Source: Burhinus oedicnemus (Eukaryota; Chordata; Aves; Charadriiformes; Burhinidae). Taken from it: 64,000 bases of DNA. Each line of letters starts with the position of its first letter. Position 1 is the stretch's first letter. Location: positions 81,173 to 145,172 of the forward strand of contig VFFE01006564.1 in assembly GCA_008921705.1 (NCBI GenBank). The letters run 5' to 3'. Below are positions 26,364 to 38,559 of the stretch, in pieces. The notes under the pieces are model-generated. The model was not told where the DNA came from. It searched no databases and saw nothing but the letters and a program-made list of their open reading frames with translations. A program made the position numbers and the translations under genes.

Positions 26364-26556
26364 CTTGTAATATAGAATTGGTATGACTGCTAGTAGTATA
26401 TTTTAAGGTTACACATTAAAAAATTATGAACAGATAGAACTCATGTCACCAGCATATACAAATACACAATCTAGATGGCAAGAACAAAAGGAGTTTAAGC
26501 AAAGACCACATCTCAAACAATGTTTCAAACTTTCTTAAGTGCTGTTTATAAAATTG

Positions 26557-26816
26557 TTAACTTTTCAGCATGAACCTCACAGCTTCAAAATAAAAACTGC
26601 GCGCACACACTTCCAGATGTGGAATCAGCAAACCCAGAATATTGCTTAATTGGTGTTTGTAGAAGATCATTTTTGAAGAGGCAGCTTGTGCCCCCTCGCT
26701 ACAGACCAAATGTTCCACTCCTTCCTCATCCAAATTTGAGATACAGATGAATTCATCTTCCTTACTCCCTGTTGTGTAGAACAGGTTGTTCACGAAGTGG
26801 AAAAGCCTTCTGGAGT
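26557..26816 (-). CDS. candidate terminal coding exon, possibly GNPAT/GPAT-like acyltransferase C-terminal region
   Basis: Seen: on the minus strand a pyrimidine-rich tract ends in AG at 26818-26817, a good splice acceptor. It is followed by an exon opening in phase with a split Asp codon and running 86 codons to TAA at 26559-26557. About 200 bp downstream, minus-strand AATAAAATAAA (26353-26363) could be the polyadenylation signal. The peptide has protein-like composition, with landmarks in order LFHFV, DEFI, DEEG, LVCSEGAQ, SSK and GLLIPHLE. Family comparison from memory: human GNPAT has CFRFL, DEFI, FEEG, LLCKSEAIQ, TTK and GLFKPFVE in the same order and spacing. GNPAT is the peroxisomal enzyme that acylates dihydroxyacetone phosphate in ether-lipid synthesis. 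The match is too weak for the avian GNPAT orthologue itself, so this would be a paralogue, a decayed copy or coincidence. No catalytic-domain exons were recognised elsewhere in the window. If real, the rest of the gene lies at higher coordinates. Confidence 0.38.
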
Positions 26817-27159
26817 CTTCATTAAGGAAAAATAAGGGACAGAAGCTCACAATTAATAACAGTCAACTCCTGGAGTGACAATGACTGTGGCTTGTCCTTT
26901 AAGTTATTGCTTTTCCCACCCCCTACACGGCTCTGAAAAATCATGCTTTTTTGTTTGCATGCTTTCCATCTCTTGCAAAGACAGAAAGAAGGAATATTCT
27001 ATATGCATTTCTCCCACCATGAAGGAGACATGAGAAAAGATGATATTCATATATCTGCTGTGCAGCAGCATCCAAAGACTTCATTCAGGATCAATATCTA
27101 CTGGGCTAGGTTCTCTGTCAGCACAGAGGACTTTACCTTCAAAACTATGCTCTTTACAT

Positions 27160-27245
27160 CTTCAGGCCCTGATCCTGCAAAAGCTAGTACAAATGTCTAT
27201 AAAGACTACTCTTGTAGTTACAGTATATGCATTAGAATCCTTAAG
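27160..27245. repeat. possible ancient amniote repeat relic
   Basis: CAGGCCCTGATCCTGCAAAA followed by diverged sequence resembles one arm of an old amniote repeat containing GGCCCTGATCCTGCAAA. The other arm is not recognisable. Confidence 0.3.
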
Positions 27246-30134
27246 CACTCATCCTAAGACTTCAGAAACATAGAGAGTGATGCAGAGATGGGCACAATGT
27301 AACAGACAAATTTATCTACCTATATAATATACTGCAAACTTTTTCCAATTATCATAGCAGTATGAAATATGTGTCTACTACCTCCATCCATCTTTCAGGA
27401 CACCTTGTCTATGTTTTGTAGAAGAGAAGGATCTTTGAGTAAGATCTTAAGAACAGTGACCCCAGCAGCTGAACTAAACCCATAATGGATGAGGTACAAA
27501 TATTAGTTTCCCTTCATTAAGCTCTTGCTCCATTCCTTCCCCCAAGAAGTCCTGCATGCATTTTGTCTTCCCATTTAAGGCAGAGATAAAGCATGGAAAA
27601 GCAGAGGGGTTTAGTTATCACTCTTTATATAGCGGTACGGATTCTGCCAGCATTCAGTAGACCATCTTCAGTAGCAGTTATGGTTGGGACAAGGCAAACC
27701 ATTTTCTTTAGAAGCTTCTAGGTTTCCTTCATGACCCTCTTGCTCCTCTCCCCTAACACAACAGCGCCTAGAAGGAGGAATGACTCCTGCTAACTCCTCT
27801 GGATCTGAACAAGGAAAAGGAAATGCAGACCAAGCCCACGACTCTCTTCCTCAGATAAACAGTACAACTTCCAGCCAACCATCAGTACCTCTCCTCCTCA
27901 CACTTCCAGATTCGTACACCACCTCTGTGCGTCAGTGAGGAACAGCAGCATTTCCACCTAGCTAAAACCCCCCGTCTTTTATTTATTCCATAACATAGCA
28001 CCCTCCTTTTCCCTAAGAGAGAAGAGTTACAAGTCACCCACCCATCTTCACATCAGTTACTGATATACCTTGAATAGTGAGAGGTTAGAGGATAAATGTT
28101 AGTTTACTTTCATCAATGCCATAAGAAAGGGAAACCCTGAAAAGGAAAAAAGCTCCCACTGAAGCAAGCATGTGAGGAGTACTAAGCCTCAGAACCTGTG
28201 AATGTCAAAGAAATACTGATTTTCTATAGGGGCATTGAAAAGATTGGGGAAGTGTGTGCCTGCATTCATGTATTGCATATGCTTTGGTAGACAAGGATTG
28301 ACTGTACATAAATCCATGTACTGGAAACTCATTTTACATAACTAGAAACTCCAGCAAGTTTTGTTTGTCATATACAGGAACATGTCTCTGGCTGTCAAAT
28401 CACATCCAGCACTCGTACAACTTGCAGCCCTGCTTGGATTAGTTTTTGATCAGCATAAAGGACTTCAGATTAACCTCACTGGCTATAATGGTGCATAATG
28501 GACTACAGTTACTCAAATACATTTTTTTAAGGATATCCCAATCCTTCATTACAAGATTAGAGCAAGCAATTATTCCAATGTCTTCATTCCTCTACAGTAA
28601 TGCCATCTCATACATTGAGGTCATTAGCATAACTTGGTGATTACTACCAAGCTTCATGCTCCAAATGGCAGGAGTAAAACTAGACCTAAGACGGTTAGAA
28701 AGACAAATTGCTCTTTCATAGGCACCAGGACAATCCCTTCCATCAGACAGTGCTCAAACATACAAACCCTCCATTACATACATAAGCTAGCCCGCATGTC
28801 TACACTTAGACACATATTCCCTCTAATATACCGCCGTACACATACATTCTGCTCCTGTGGGTGCTTGTTACTACTAAATTTCAAGCATTAGTGGACTTCC
28901 CTCCCACCCCCCTATATTTGACAAAAATACACACTTGATTAACTTTTTTTAAACAAGTGTTCTCTTCCATCTTAATCTGGTATATTTTTGCTAAAGCATA
29001 TAGCTCAGCCTTCCCATTATTTTCTTGGTGGACTTATTCCTATGGAGTCCTCTGGACAGTCAGGGAACAGCACCATCTTACCCCTCCCTTCTGCTATCGC
29101 CATTTGAGTCCACAGTGCTTTCTTCCACATTTTCTTTTCATCGTTTCTCTTGTTGCACTTATGTTTGACTAGAAGCCAATGTTTACCACTACAGCATTCT
29201 CCTGAATCATGCAAAATGTGAGATCTAATATTAACACAATTTGTGACAAGGGAATTAGAGAACAGAAAACTCTACTACATTACCCTCTCCATCTCACCAC
29301 CCACTCCATCTCAGGTCCTTCTGTGGCCCCAGTTAAAGTAGCAACTGAGCACTTCAGTATCTATCAGTTAGTGGATCTATCCTTACAAGACACCATGTAG
29401 CAATGTATTCATATATCTGTTTAAGTTAGCACCATGAACCATTAAATATAAGCCAAAAAGGACTCTGATGTTTACAGCAAGACTGAAAAAAAGAAGATGC
29501 CTAAAACCCAAAAGATTATTCCAAAATACCATGACATCATTGCACCACAGGCTCTTCAGATTCTATAGGCATTTCAAATATTGTGGTCTATAGCTTCCCA
29601 GGTACTTAACAGGTCATCTGGGCCTGCTCAGAGGCACTGCAGTCTTTATAAGGCTGAAAACTTGCATCAAACCCATATCTAATCTCTAACAGGTTTTAGG
29701 AACTAGGGGTAAGATTTAGCCTGGTTATCTCTAGGAATTTATAGAATCACTAAAACATCTCAGCTAGTCATCTGAACTCCCATTACAGTCACCAGAGTCA
29801 AACAGGCATTTCCGCAACATGATCTACTTACTGTAAGGTCAACATTTAAGGTTGTCAATGAATCACACCCAGCAATTCCTTTTCCTCTCAAATGACTGTA
29901 AAGGGAACTTAAGAGTGAGCCAAGTGCAGTGCTCATAGATGTCTAGAAAGGAGATCTTCCCCTCCCTGCATGGCTGGGGTTTCTCCACTCAGCTGTGCTA
30001 ATGTGAAGGGTTATGTTATCCATGCTGTAAGACCACTGCAGTGCAAGACAGTCAAAGGTACAGTTTGCATGGATGCAAGAGAATTCAGTGTGAAGACAAA
30101 ATACACGGCATTTAGCACATTTAATTCCCATACC
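27246..30134. other. unique AT-rich sequence
   Basis: A possible very old CR1 3' scrap lies near 29740-29800 (TTATAGAATCACTAAAACAT), too degraded to call. Otherwise nothing was recognised. Confidence 0.45.
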
Positions 30135-30265
30135 TAAAGATAACTGGATCAGAAGCTGAGAAAGCTGATCTAGCTTTGTAGTTGGCCCTGCTTTGCACAA
30201 GAGACTATTAGAGATCTCCAGTGGTCCCTTCCAACCAAAATTTCTCTGCAGTTCTATGAAACTGA
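30135..30265 (+). mobile_element. CR1 LINE 3' end fragment
   Basis: AGCTGATCTAGCTTTGTAGT, TGGCCCTGCTTTGCACAAGA, CTCCAGTGGTCCCTTCCAAC, CAAAATTTCTCTGCAGTTCT and ATGAAACTGATA reproduce the CR1 terminal order. It is severely 5'-truncated. Confidence 0.75.
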
Positions 30266-31194
30266 TATAAGATCAGGGACTTGTAAGATTAGAATATGAA
30301 AATAGTGTTACAGAAGTGATGACAAGATGATGAGAATGTACCACCAGTCATCATGTCCAAGTGCTATAGCCTGCTAGCTATCCACCAAACAATAGAAAAG
30401 ATCAATATTAAGTAATATTAATAGACCTAATAGTTTATTACTAATTTGGAGTCTGGCCCCATTATCATACATAATAATGAGCAAACGGCATTCACAGGGC
30501 ACACAAAACCAGAAACCCCAAAACCCAAGTAGGACAGTGACGTGATACAAAAGGGCCTTCAGAGACTAAATTAGATGCATGAAATATAAGCAAGATTAAT
30601 GCTTTTTCTGTCCTTTGTTCTCCCAACAACAGAAGCAACATGACTCTGCTACCCTGGCCAGCTCAGATCCTCAAGTATTGCTTGTTAGCTACATGCTGTA
30701 TACAAGTAACTTCCTACCCACGTTGCAGATCTGACTGTTTCTCTAGCTCTGACTTTTTTTTTTTTTGGCAGCCTTCAAGAAGCCAGAATGCAGTGAATGT
30801 CACCAAATGCATCACAGATTATTTTAACAAGCATACAGCTGGATTCCAATATATTTAAGACTCAAAAATGTAGATATGCAGTGGGAAGAAGAGAACTGGA
30901 TAGCAGTGCTGCTGAAGAATGGCAGTGAAAGCAAAAAAGAGAAATATATAGAGCAACCATTTCGATGATACTGTCAAAAAAGTCCTAGGCCAGGTTGTAT
31001 AGTAGGGTATTATAATCTAATCAGTTCTGATTACAGTACTGAGCTATACCCATCACTGTCTACCTCTTGCACCATTAGACAGTCAGGCAGACTATCAAGT
31101 GATGAAGATTGAAAACAGTAACCATCTCCAGGCATTTGGGATTCTCATAGGAGACACACAGGATGGAGAATTAGAATGAGGGACTACATCTAAA
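30266..31194. other. unique AT-rich sequence
   Basis: A 12-T run lies near 30755. No gene or mobile element was recognised. Confidence 0.5.
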
Positions 31195-31405
31195 ACTGAT
31201 GGATTTCAGTAGAAAAAGAAAGTGACCTAAGTGTCAACAGAAATGTCCTAATGGTAAGATCTGGAAAATAATGTCTCAAAAGGGGAAAAGCTAGAAGCAA
31301 CACCATATCGGTTATTAAAAAAGTCTGAGGAATAACCTGGAAGGAATTATCCCACATTGGCTGGGAGAGGGACTCCCCAGAGTAACCAGGTCTTTCCAAT
31401 CCCAA
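31195..31405 (+). mobile_element. ancient amniote CR1/L3-type 3' relic
   Basis: ATGTCCTAATGGTAAGATCT, AAAATAATGTCTCAAAAGGG, GAAAAGCTAGAAGCAACACC and CATTGGCTGGGAGAGGGACT follow, in order, the 3' end of a deep amniote CR1 family that I recall as ending near TTGGCTGGG-TGGACT-AGGTC-TTCCA. High divergence implies great age. Confidence 0.5.
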
Positions 31406-32360
31406 GTTAATAAAATGGTGTAATTCAGCATGTTTCCCTTAAGTATATCTATATCAGCTGCTAAAAAGTAGCAGGTGGAAAGCCATAAGGCAGGACATTC
31501 AATTCTCAACCCCAATTGGGCTAAGCAGCCTTTGGGTGTAACTGATTGCAGTAAACCAAACAGCAAGACCCACAGAACAGCAGGAAATGCAGATCTTCTG
31601 AAGCTGGTCCAGTACTTTTTTCCCTCTATTACAATTAAGGCAATTTGCAGGATAGTCTGAGGCATCTGACAAAATTTTACAAGCTTCAAAAGCAAGAGGC
31701 AGGGAGAAGAAACATAACCTAAATGCCATCCCTCACCAGCTTATTGACTGAGACTGATGTGAGGAGGAATGACACTATTTAGCCTTCCAACCCTGCTCTC
31801 CAGGGGTACGTGCAGATTCCCCAGGCGTTTCAGTCAAGGCCTCCACAGCAGCACACTAAGGCCCAGCTTCTCCCTTACAAAGGGCCAGACCCCACAGCAT
31901 TTTGCATTTGCTCAAGACCTACAGCAAACAGTAACCGGAGAGCCCAAGCCTGAAGTAAAAAGCTACAGCCAGTTCTTCACAAACCCTGTGGTTCACCTGG
32001 AAGCAGGTACTGGTGCTTATCTGATATAAAAAGCAGTCTACAAACTAGTCTTTTCGTAAAAGAAAGAAAAGAGATTTAACGAGATGTCTAATACAGGGAT
32101 ATAGGTCATGCTGTTACTTTTAAGGTGGTGACTCCTGTCAATATTTCTACTGTAATCCTTAAATTTATCTTCCATCAGTGACAACAACAGACTGAGTGGT
32201 ACAAGAATCCTTTCAGGCTTCTGTCTGTAGAGCTGTACAGAATAATTCTGAGGAAATTCAAAAGTTAAAAAACAAATCAGTCACCCTCAGCAGAAGCTTT
32301 TTCCAGATTGGACCCTCTCTCAATACACTGAGAAGAAACGTCGAGTTATTCTCACTATTA
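31406..32360. other. unique sequence
   Basis: No gene or mobile element was recognised. Short frames only. Confidence 0.5.
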
Positions 32361-33745
32361 ATCGCAGAATGGTTGAAGTTGGCAGGGACCTCTGAAGGTC
32401 ATCTGGTCCAAGAAGGGCCACCTACAGCTCATTGCCAAGGACCATGTCCAGGCAGCTTTTGAATATCTCCAAGGATGGAGACTCCAAAACCTCCCTTGGC
32501 AACCTGTGCCAGTGCTCAGTCACCCTCACAGTAAAAACAAAAGTGATTCGTGATGTTCAGGGGGAACTTTCTGTGTTTCTGTTTGTGCCTATTGCCTCTG
32601 GTCCGTCACTGGGCACCACTGAAAAGAGCCTGGTTCCATCTCCTTTACCCCCTCCCATCAGATAGTTATATACATTGATAAGATCCCTCTGAGACGTCTC
32701 TTCTCAAGAATCCCAGCTCTCTCAGCTTTTCTTCACAGGAGAGACAGTCCAGTCCCTTCCTCATCTCCGTGGCCCTTCATTGGACTCTATCCAGCATGTC
32801 CATGTCTTTCTTGTACTGGGCACTCAGAACTGGAAACAATACTCTAGGTATGGCCTCACCAGTGCTGAAGAGAGGGGAAGGATCACCTCCCTTGACCTGC
32901 TGGCAATGCTCCTCCTAATGCAGCTCAGGATACTTTTAGCCTTCTTTGCTACAGAAGTACGCTGTTGGCTCATGTTTAGCTTGGTGCCTGCCAGGTCCTT
33001 TTCTGACAAGCTGCTTTCCAGCCAGTCAGTCCCCAGCATATATTGGTGCATGGGATTGTTCCTCCCCAGGTACAGGACTTTGCACTTCTTACTGAACTTC
33101 ATGATGTTCCTGTCAAGCCCATTTCTCCAGCCTGTCAAGGTTCCTCTGGATAGCAGCACAACCCCCAGGTATATCAGCCATTCCTCCAAGTTTTATGTCA
33201 TCTGCAAGCTTGCTGTGGGTACACTCTCCCCCATCATCCAGATCATTAATGAAGATGTTGAACAGGATTGGACCAAGTTACTGCTAGTTACTGGTCTCCA
33301 ACTAGACTTCATGCCACTGATCACCAACCTCTGGGCCCAGCCATTCAGTCAGGTCTCAGTCCATCACACTGTGTACTTACCTAGCCCATAGTCCATCAGC
33401 TTCTCTGTAAGGATCTTATTGGACAGTATGAAAAGCCTTACTGAAGTCTAAGTAGGCAATATCCACTGCTCTCCCCTCATCTACCAACCCAGTCATTCCA
33501 TCATAGAAGGTTGTCAGGGTTGGTCAAGCGTGGCATCCCCTGGGTGAATTGCATGCAGACTACTCTTAATCACCTTCCTGTCCTTCCTGTGCCTGGAAAT
33601 AGTTTCCAGGATGAGATGTTCCATCACTTCCCCACAGATCAAGGTGAGTGTGACCAGCCTGTAGTTCCCTGGGTCCTCCTTGCCCACTAATGTAGGGAGT
33701 GGGAAGAGTGTGGTGCTTCTCTTTTCAAGAAAAAAGCTCACAAGT
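32361..33745 (-). mobile_element. CR1 LINE, 5'-truncated and inactivated (about 1.4 kb)
   Basis: Minus-strand CR1 covering the reverse-transcriptase domain from the fingers to the 3' UTR. Recognisable pieces in order are KEDPGNYRLV and GEVMEHLILE (fingers, about 33690-33600), YLDFSKAF (motif A, 33429-33456), KLADD (motif C, 33197-33211), NMSQQ, SRSREVILP, ALVRPYLEYC, and the 3' UTR ending near CAACTTCAACCATTCTGCG. Frameshifts and stops break the frame repeatedly. It would have encoded a LINE reverse transcriptase that copies its RNA at nicked chromosomal DNA. The longest open frames over it, on the plus strand (32780-33391), are antisense artefacts. It is older than the CR1 at 39.6 kb, judging by frame decay. 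Confidence 0.92.
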
Positions 33746-34259
33746 GTCTGCCGTCTACACTAGTTCCAAAGGAGGGAATGCTAGATCCAGCCACGCAGAG
33801 ACCCAGCCCAGCCCTCAACAACATTACACTGCTAATTTGAGGACATCAATGCCATATAAATAATGTAAAGACTTCAGGTTGAACTTCCCCAAAAGTGAAT
33901 ACTTTTCCCTCTACAGGAACAAAAATCTATGACATAAAGGCATATAGCAGACCTCAAGAAAAAGGAACTTTATGTGCTGATTAGGTCATAGTGTGAAAGG
34001 CCAACATACAAACAGAAAAGTATATAGAAAGTTAAATAATTAAGAAATGGTATCTTTCATTTAAGAGCTATGCCTTTTTTGAAAGCAGCTGGTCTGGAGT
34101 TTGAAATAAAATCAGACTTCCCCCTGACTGCCTCCCTCCCCCATTACTTGATTAATTCTCCTCAAAGCATTTGGACATAACTGAACTCCAACAGTTGAAT
34201 CAGCTACCAAATAAACATGTCACGTTGTCCTTAGGCTGAGCTACTGCATCTTGTAATAA
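33746..34259. other. unique AT-rich sequence
   Basis: Nothing was recognised. Confidence 0.5.
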
Positions 34260-34830
34260 TACTTAAGTTGAAGATAAAGTCTATTCAGTGTAAGGATTAT
34301 TTATAATTTCTTTTATTAACATTCCTTTAGCTGAACTATTTGGGGTCAGCTAAAAAAGTCTTCTTCAGTAAGAAGAGACTCTGGAAGAAACAAGTGTTCT
34401 TAGACAGTCCTTTTCTTTCAAGCCCATCAGTTTAGGAGGCAAACCCAGTGCAAATAAAGAAAAATAAATGATGATCAGTTGGATATTTTAATTACTGTTA
34501 TTAACAAATCATAATTACAGTATGTGACAGTTGTTTGGGGTTTTTTTTTTACTTTTAACTCCAGAAGAAAAATATGCTTCAAATATTTTTCTCAGGTACC
34601 TGAATTAACAGTTTCTATCAGTAACTTACCAGTTTAAATAGATGCATTTCTTTGAATCCATTTGGAAATGTGCACACAGTCAGTTGCTGCTAGGAAAACA
34701 TTTATTATTTGCAAGGTGCAGCTATAAACGATTGCACAGCTATTTCTGCAGCATTATTGATTACCAACAAAGATGACAGCTTCATGCATCAAAGTAAAGA
34801 GAGTGAAGTGCTGCCCTGTTTTCTGTTTGC
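34260..34830. other. AT-rich block with conserved-noncoding character
   Basis: No open frame or repeat was recognised. The block is dense in homeodomain-type and similar motifs (TTTAATTACTG, ATCATAATTACAG, AAATAAATGATGATCAG), with little simple repetition. This resembles vertebrate conserved non-coding elements in texture only; conservation cannot be tested here. Confidence 0.25.
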
Positions 34831-35591
34831 ACCAGAAGTATATCACTCAGCATTATCTAACTAGGACCATTATCTGACTGGCAGTAAGAAAGCTAGATAA
34901 ATCATTTTTATTCCAAAGCTGATTAAAATGTGCTTGGAAGGACCTAATGCAATGCCCTTTCACATCAGCAGAAAACCTTACTTCTTCATTGAAGAACCTT
35001 CATCAACATCAAGTATTATCTTCCATGTAACTCACTGCAAATCTAGTCTGCATAGCATAATTATGACTGCTACCCTTACTGGTAAGCACCTAAACCCTAA
35101 AGGTTCAGTCACCGCTTCAGGAGAGAAATTACTGTCAAAACCATCAGTCAGGACTTGTGTAAAAGTTCCATTATCTCTGAGTGGCCCGTACTACTCCTGG
35201 TATTCAGCCGGTTCCCACTTATGCACAGAAAGGTTATGCTGCCAGAAAAAAAAGCAGCAGCCTACCCACTTGAACTGATCCCTACAGCTGCCACTGCACA
35301 GAAAGGATGCGGCAAAGGCATAAGTAAAACAAAAACTGCTTGTGTGATGCTTTCACATTAACTGCAAAACCAACCTTTCCCAAGAAAGCCCTGATTAAGT
35401 ACTGGAGACAAGCCAGATAATAAATGAAGAATTTCTATGAAAATTTCTGTCACTGACTCATTTCTATTGGCTGCAAAGTTGTTTGTTTAAAGACATTTCA
35501 TTCCCATCACACATTTAAAGTAAACAGGTACACAAAAAGCTTTAGGACCTCTTCATCCTTTCCCCTCCGCCCTTCCTTCTCCCACCAATTC
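34831..35591. other. unique sequence
   Basis: No gene or mobile element was recognised. Confidence 0.5.
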
Positions 35592-35921
35592 TTAAGCTTC
35601 TCTCAGCAAATGGAGTGTCTTTCTGTACGTCCTTCTACCACCATACGTACACACCAATTCCCTTCGTCCAGTAGAATTGCACACAAGCGTGAGCCGTGCA
35701 TGCTCGTTCAGTACTGAAAGCAGAGGGAAATGGTGACTTGGACTGCCTGGCCTCAGCATTTCAGAAGGGGTTGATTTTACTGGCTGGTGTCGACATACTA
35801 CATCTGCTACATCAACTAATTTATCATGGGGATTTGTTTTGCTTGCTTTTGAGCAAAGGAGAATGAAAGCATTTGCTTGGAGAAGAAAAACCACTAGGTA
35901 CAGTCTCCAGAAACGGTCCAT
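35592..35921 (-). CDS. hypothetical small secreted-protein-like ORF (109 aa)
   Basis: Not recognised. The frame opens at an ATG (35921-35919) in a favourable initiation context (A at -3, G at +4) and runs 109 codons to a stop at 35592. Residues 1-24 look like a signal peptide: a short basic start (MDRFWR), then a hydrophobic core (LYLVVFLL, AFILL) and a small-residue region near Ser/Lys/Ala. The remainder contains four or five Cys, one N-x-S/T sequon (CNST) and a basic tail (RRTYRK). No domain is recognisable and no neighbouring exon was identified. The length is within what chance allows in 64 kb, so this is a candidate only. It could equally be an unspliced fragment of a longer gene. Confidence 0.15.
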   Translation of the reverse strand: MDRFWRLYLVVFLLQANAFILLCSKASKTNPHDKLVDVADVVCRHQPVKSTPSEMLRPGSPSHHFPLLSVLNEHARLTLVCNSTGRRELVCTYGGRRTYRKTLHLLREA

Positions 35922-38559
35922 TTTCAGCCAATTCAACTTAATTTATAATTCATCTTAATTTATAATACCAGGAGTCTGTAATAGGCAAGTGGATATTAGT
36001 GAAAAAGTAAAATGACCACAATGAATCACTTAATACATCTGCATGTGAAGTGGGAAAAGCATTCCTTTGACAGTTACTACAGTTGTGTTAAAGCAATGCA
36101 AGCTGCTCGAGGTAAGCCTATGCCACGGAATGGAGCAGAGCACCGCAGTACCTCAAGCAAGCTCCAGCCCCACACCAGCCCATGCACACGCTGCCCCACA
36201 CCTCCTAGCAGAGGCTGCAGCTGGAACCTCACATCAGCAGCACAACAGCCAAGGGTTTGCCTGGGTGAGTAACTCCTGCCTCTCAGCTGCCGTAGGGGTA
36301 GCCCCTTCCCATCCTGGGGACTGCACAGCCTTCCTATGCACGGGAACTTGCGCCAGGTTTCTTTGCTCTGCCATGCCCACAGTGCCTCGGTGGAGTGTTT
36401 TCAAGGCAAGATCTCAGTCACCTTTAGCCCATATGAGACCGTACTGCCACTTGAAGGCATGTTCCTCACTTTTTGCCCTGCCCAGAGCTTTGGGTATCCC
36501 ATTCTTCCTCCACTCCCCCATTTTGCACCAGCACCACTGATATTCTAGCTACACAATAATCAGATCAGCAGACTGATCGAGCTGAAAGCTAGTTTTCAGC
36601 CAAGCTCTGGGAGCTGGTCTGAGTCACAGCACAGCTTCAAGAACACCCAAGTAGATATGGGCTTGTTGGGAACATTAGCTGCGCGGAGGCAGAAGAACTG
36701 CTCCTTTTGGCAGCAGATTGTAATTCAGTCAGGATAAGATGACTGTGAAGCCACATTCTCAGTAAAACACTTCTTTTAACTTAGCTCCAACAGCTGTAGC
36801 CACAAAGCAATATACACTTAGCCAGTAGGTTGCAAAGCTCCCTGGACCAAAGACCACATTTTCACATATCTTCATGCTACTCCCAGCACCAAAAGGCACC
36901 CCAGCTCAAGTGATGTTCTTGAGCCATCCCAGCTTTTAAACATTAAATTATTATAATCACCATCCTAGATCCATCCTGATCATGCCATGTCAGACTCCAA
37001 CTCTTTCTCCTGTGCAGAAAACAGGCATATATTTCACGAGCATGTTTCACTCCTAAGCATACCCTGTCCCCAATAACCAAGATCTTGGTTCTTTTCCCTC
37101 TGAACCCTATTAGGGCTTTCTGCCATCTGCTACCTCTGTGACAGATGCTTGTATAACTGACAGATCAAGCTAAATATAAGATATCAACACCCCCATGTGC
37201 TCCAACCATTCCAACTTTAGTACTTCTATTGTATGCAAGGCCTAAATATAGTAAGATAAAACAAAAACATCGTTCATGTTGAAGTATTCTTCAGATTGAT
37301 GACACCTCAGCACAAGGCCTCTAAAGCTTAACAGGGGAGGGAGGGGATGACACCTCCTGAGGGTGTTATTAGCAGATTAAAAGCATCATTTCCAACTTTG
37401 TAGCAATCCCCTCCCCCTAAATGAGGATACTGCACTCTGACAAGCAATGCAGTTGAGCTTAACCATGGGTACAAAACTAGCATGCTATGGAAGCTCACTG
37501 TCAGAGAGCAGCACACTGTAGACAAGACCAGCTCAACCTGGGAGGGGACTGTCATATCTTCTAGGCCTGTAGGCCAGGAGCAGATGTTCCTCGTCTTGCT
37601 CAACAGAGCAAATCTGGCCTCTTTTCCAGGGATCCCAGGACCAACATAGGTAGAAAAACTGTTCTGTTCTCCTCACCCAGAGATGCAAGGCTCATACATT
37701 CTAACTAACAGTTAAATCAGGGAAAAGAAACCCTTTGCAGCCTGAAAAACATCCAGCAGCCACAAAAACTATTGTTCTGTAGAGCTTTTCCCCTTGAAGT
37801 AATTCAGAGTGCTTTACGTACTGCAAGTAGCTGCCATTTTACCTACCACAGAAACCCAGCTACCCACCTGGTGAAAGGTGTCAGCTGCTTAAGTTGGTTA
37901 TCAGGTGAAAAAATACTTTAAGCATGGAAGTGGAACATACCACTGAGAAATAGTATAATGAGGGGAAGGAGAGGCACATTTAATAGGAATAAAGGTATCC
38001 ACACTGGACTTCAGCCATCTGCTCTGACTTGAGAAGTCTGCTAACCACAAGGGGCCAAAACCTTCATTTTTTTGTGTTAAAAAAACCATTGACAATGGCA
38101 AGATTACACTGTTTTCTGGTTCCATTGCAATGCCCAGATACAGTACTGCATCCGATGAGCCAGAGCTACCAATACCATGACCTCCTCCTTCCAGGTTTCA
38201 CTCTCCTGTTCAGGCACTGTCTCTTTTACGAGATGACTTGTTTTGTGAATTAAAGTGCAACCCAAATATCTCACACTGTTTTTGCAGTCCAGCTTACGAC
38301 AAAGATAACTGACTAGCCTCTTCTGACTCTGCATTTAAGTTCCACTGAAGACAATGACTAAGCTTTGGGTGACTTCATCAAGCTTTAGAGTACACCCCAA
38401 AGGGTTGAATACCTATCTCCAACAGCAGAGGGCTGGCTGAAATGCTAGCCGCTATGCACCTGCAACCAGAAAATCCTCTGTTGCCTGCCTGTTCCTTAAA
38501 CTGTAAAGCACAACCACACCAAATGAAACAGGGAGTACATTGTGTCTCTAAGCTGCAAC
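35922..38559. other. unique sequence, GC-richer patch at 36.1-36.5 kb
   Basis: The patch at 36100-36540 carries overlapping chance frames (up to 157 codons) because stop codons are sparse there. I saw no protein family, CpG clustering or splice context that I would defend. Confidence 0.45.

Noticed and set aside
32780..33391. 203-codon plus-strand open frame
   Set aside because: It is exactly antisense to the minus-strand CR1 reverse-transcriptase region, so it is a shadow of that element.
36067..36540. 157-codon plus-strand frame in a GC-rich patch
   Set aside because: Several frames are open together here because stops are rare in GC-rich DNA. No family and no CpG island was seen.
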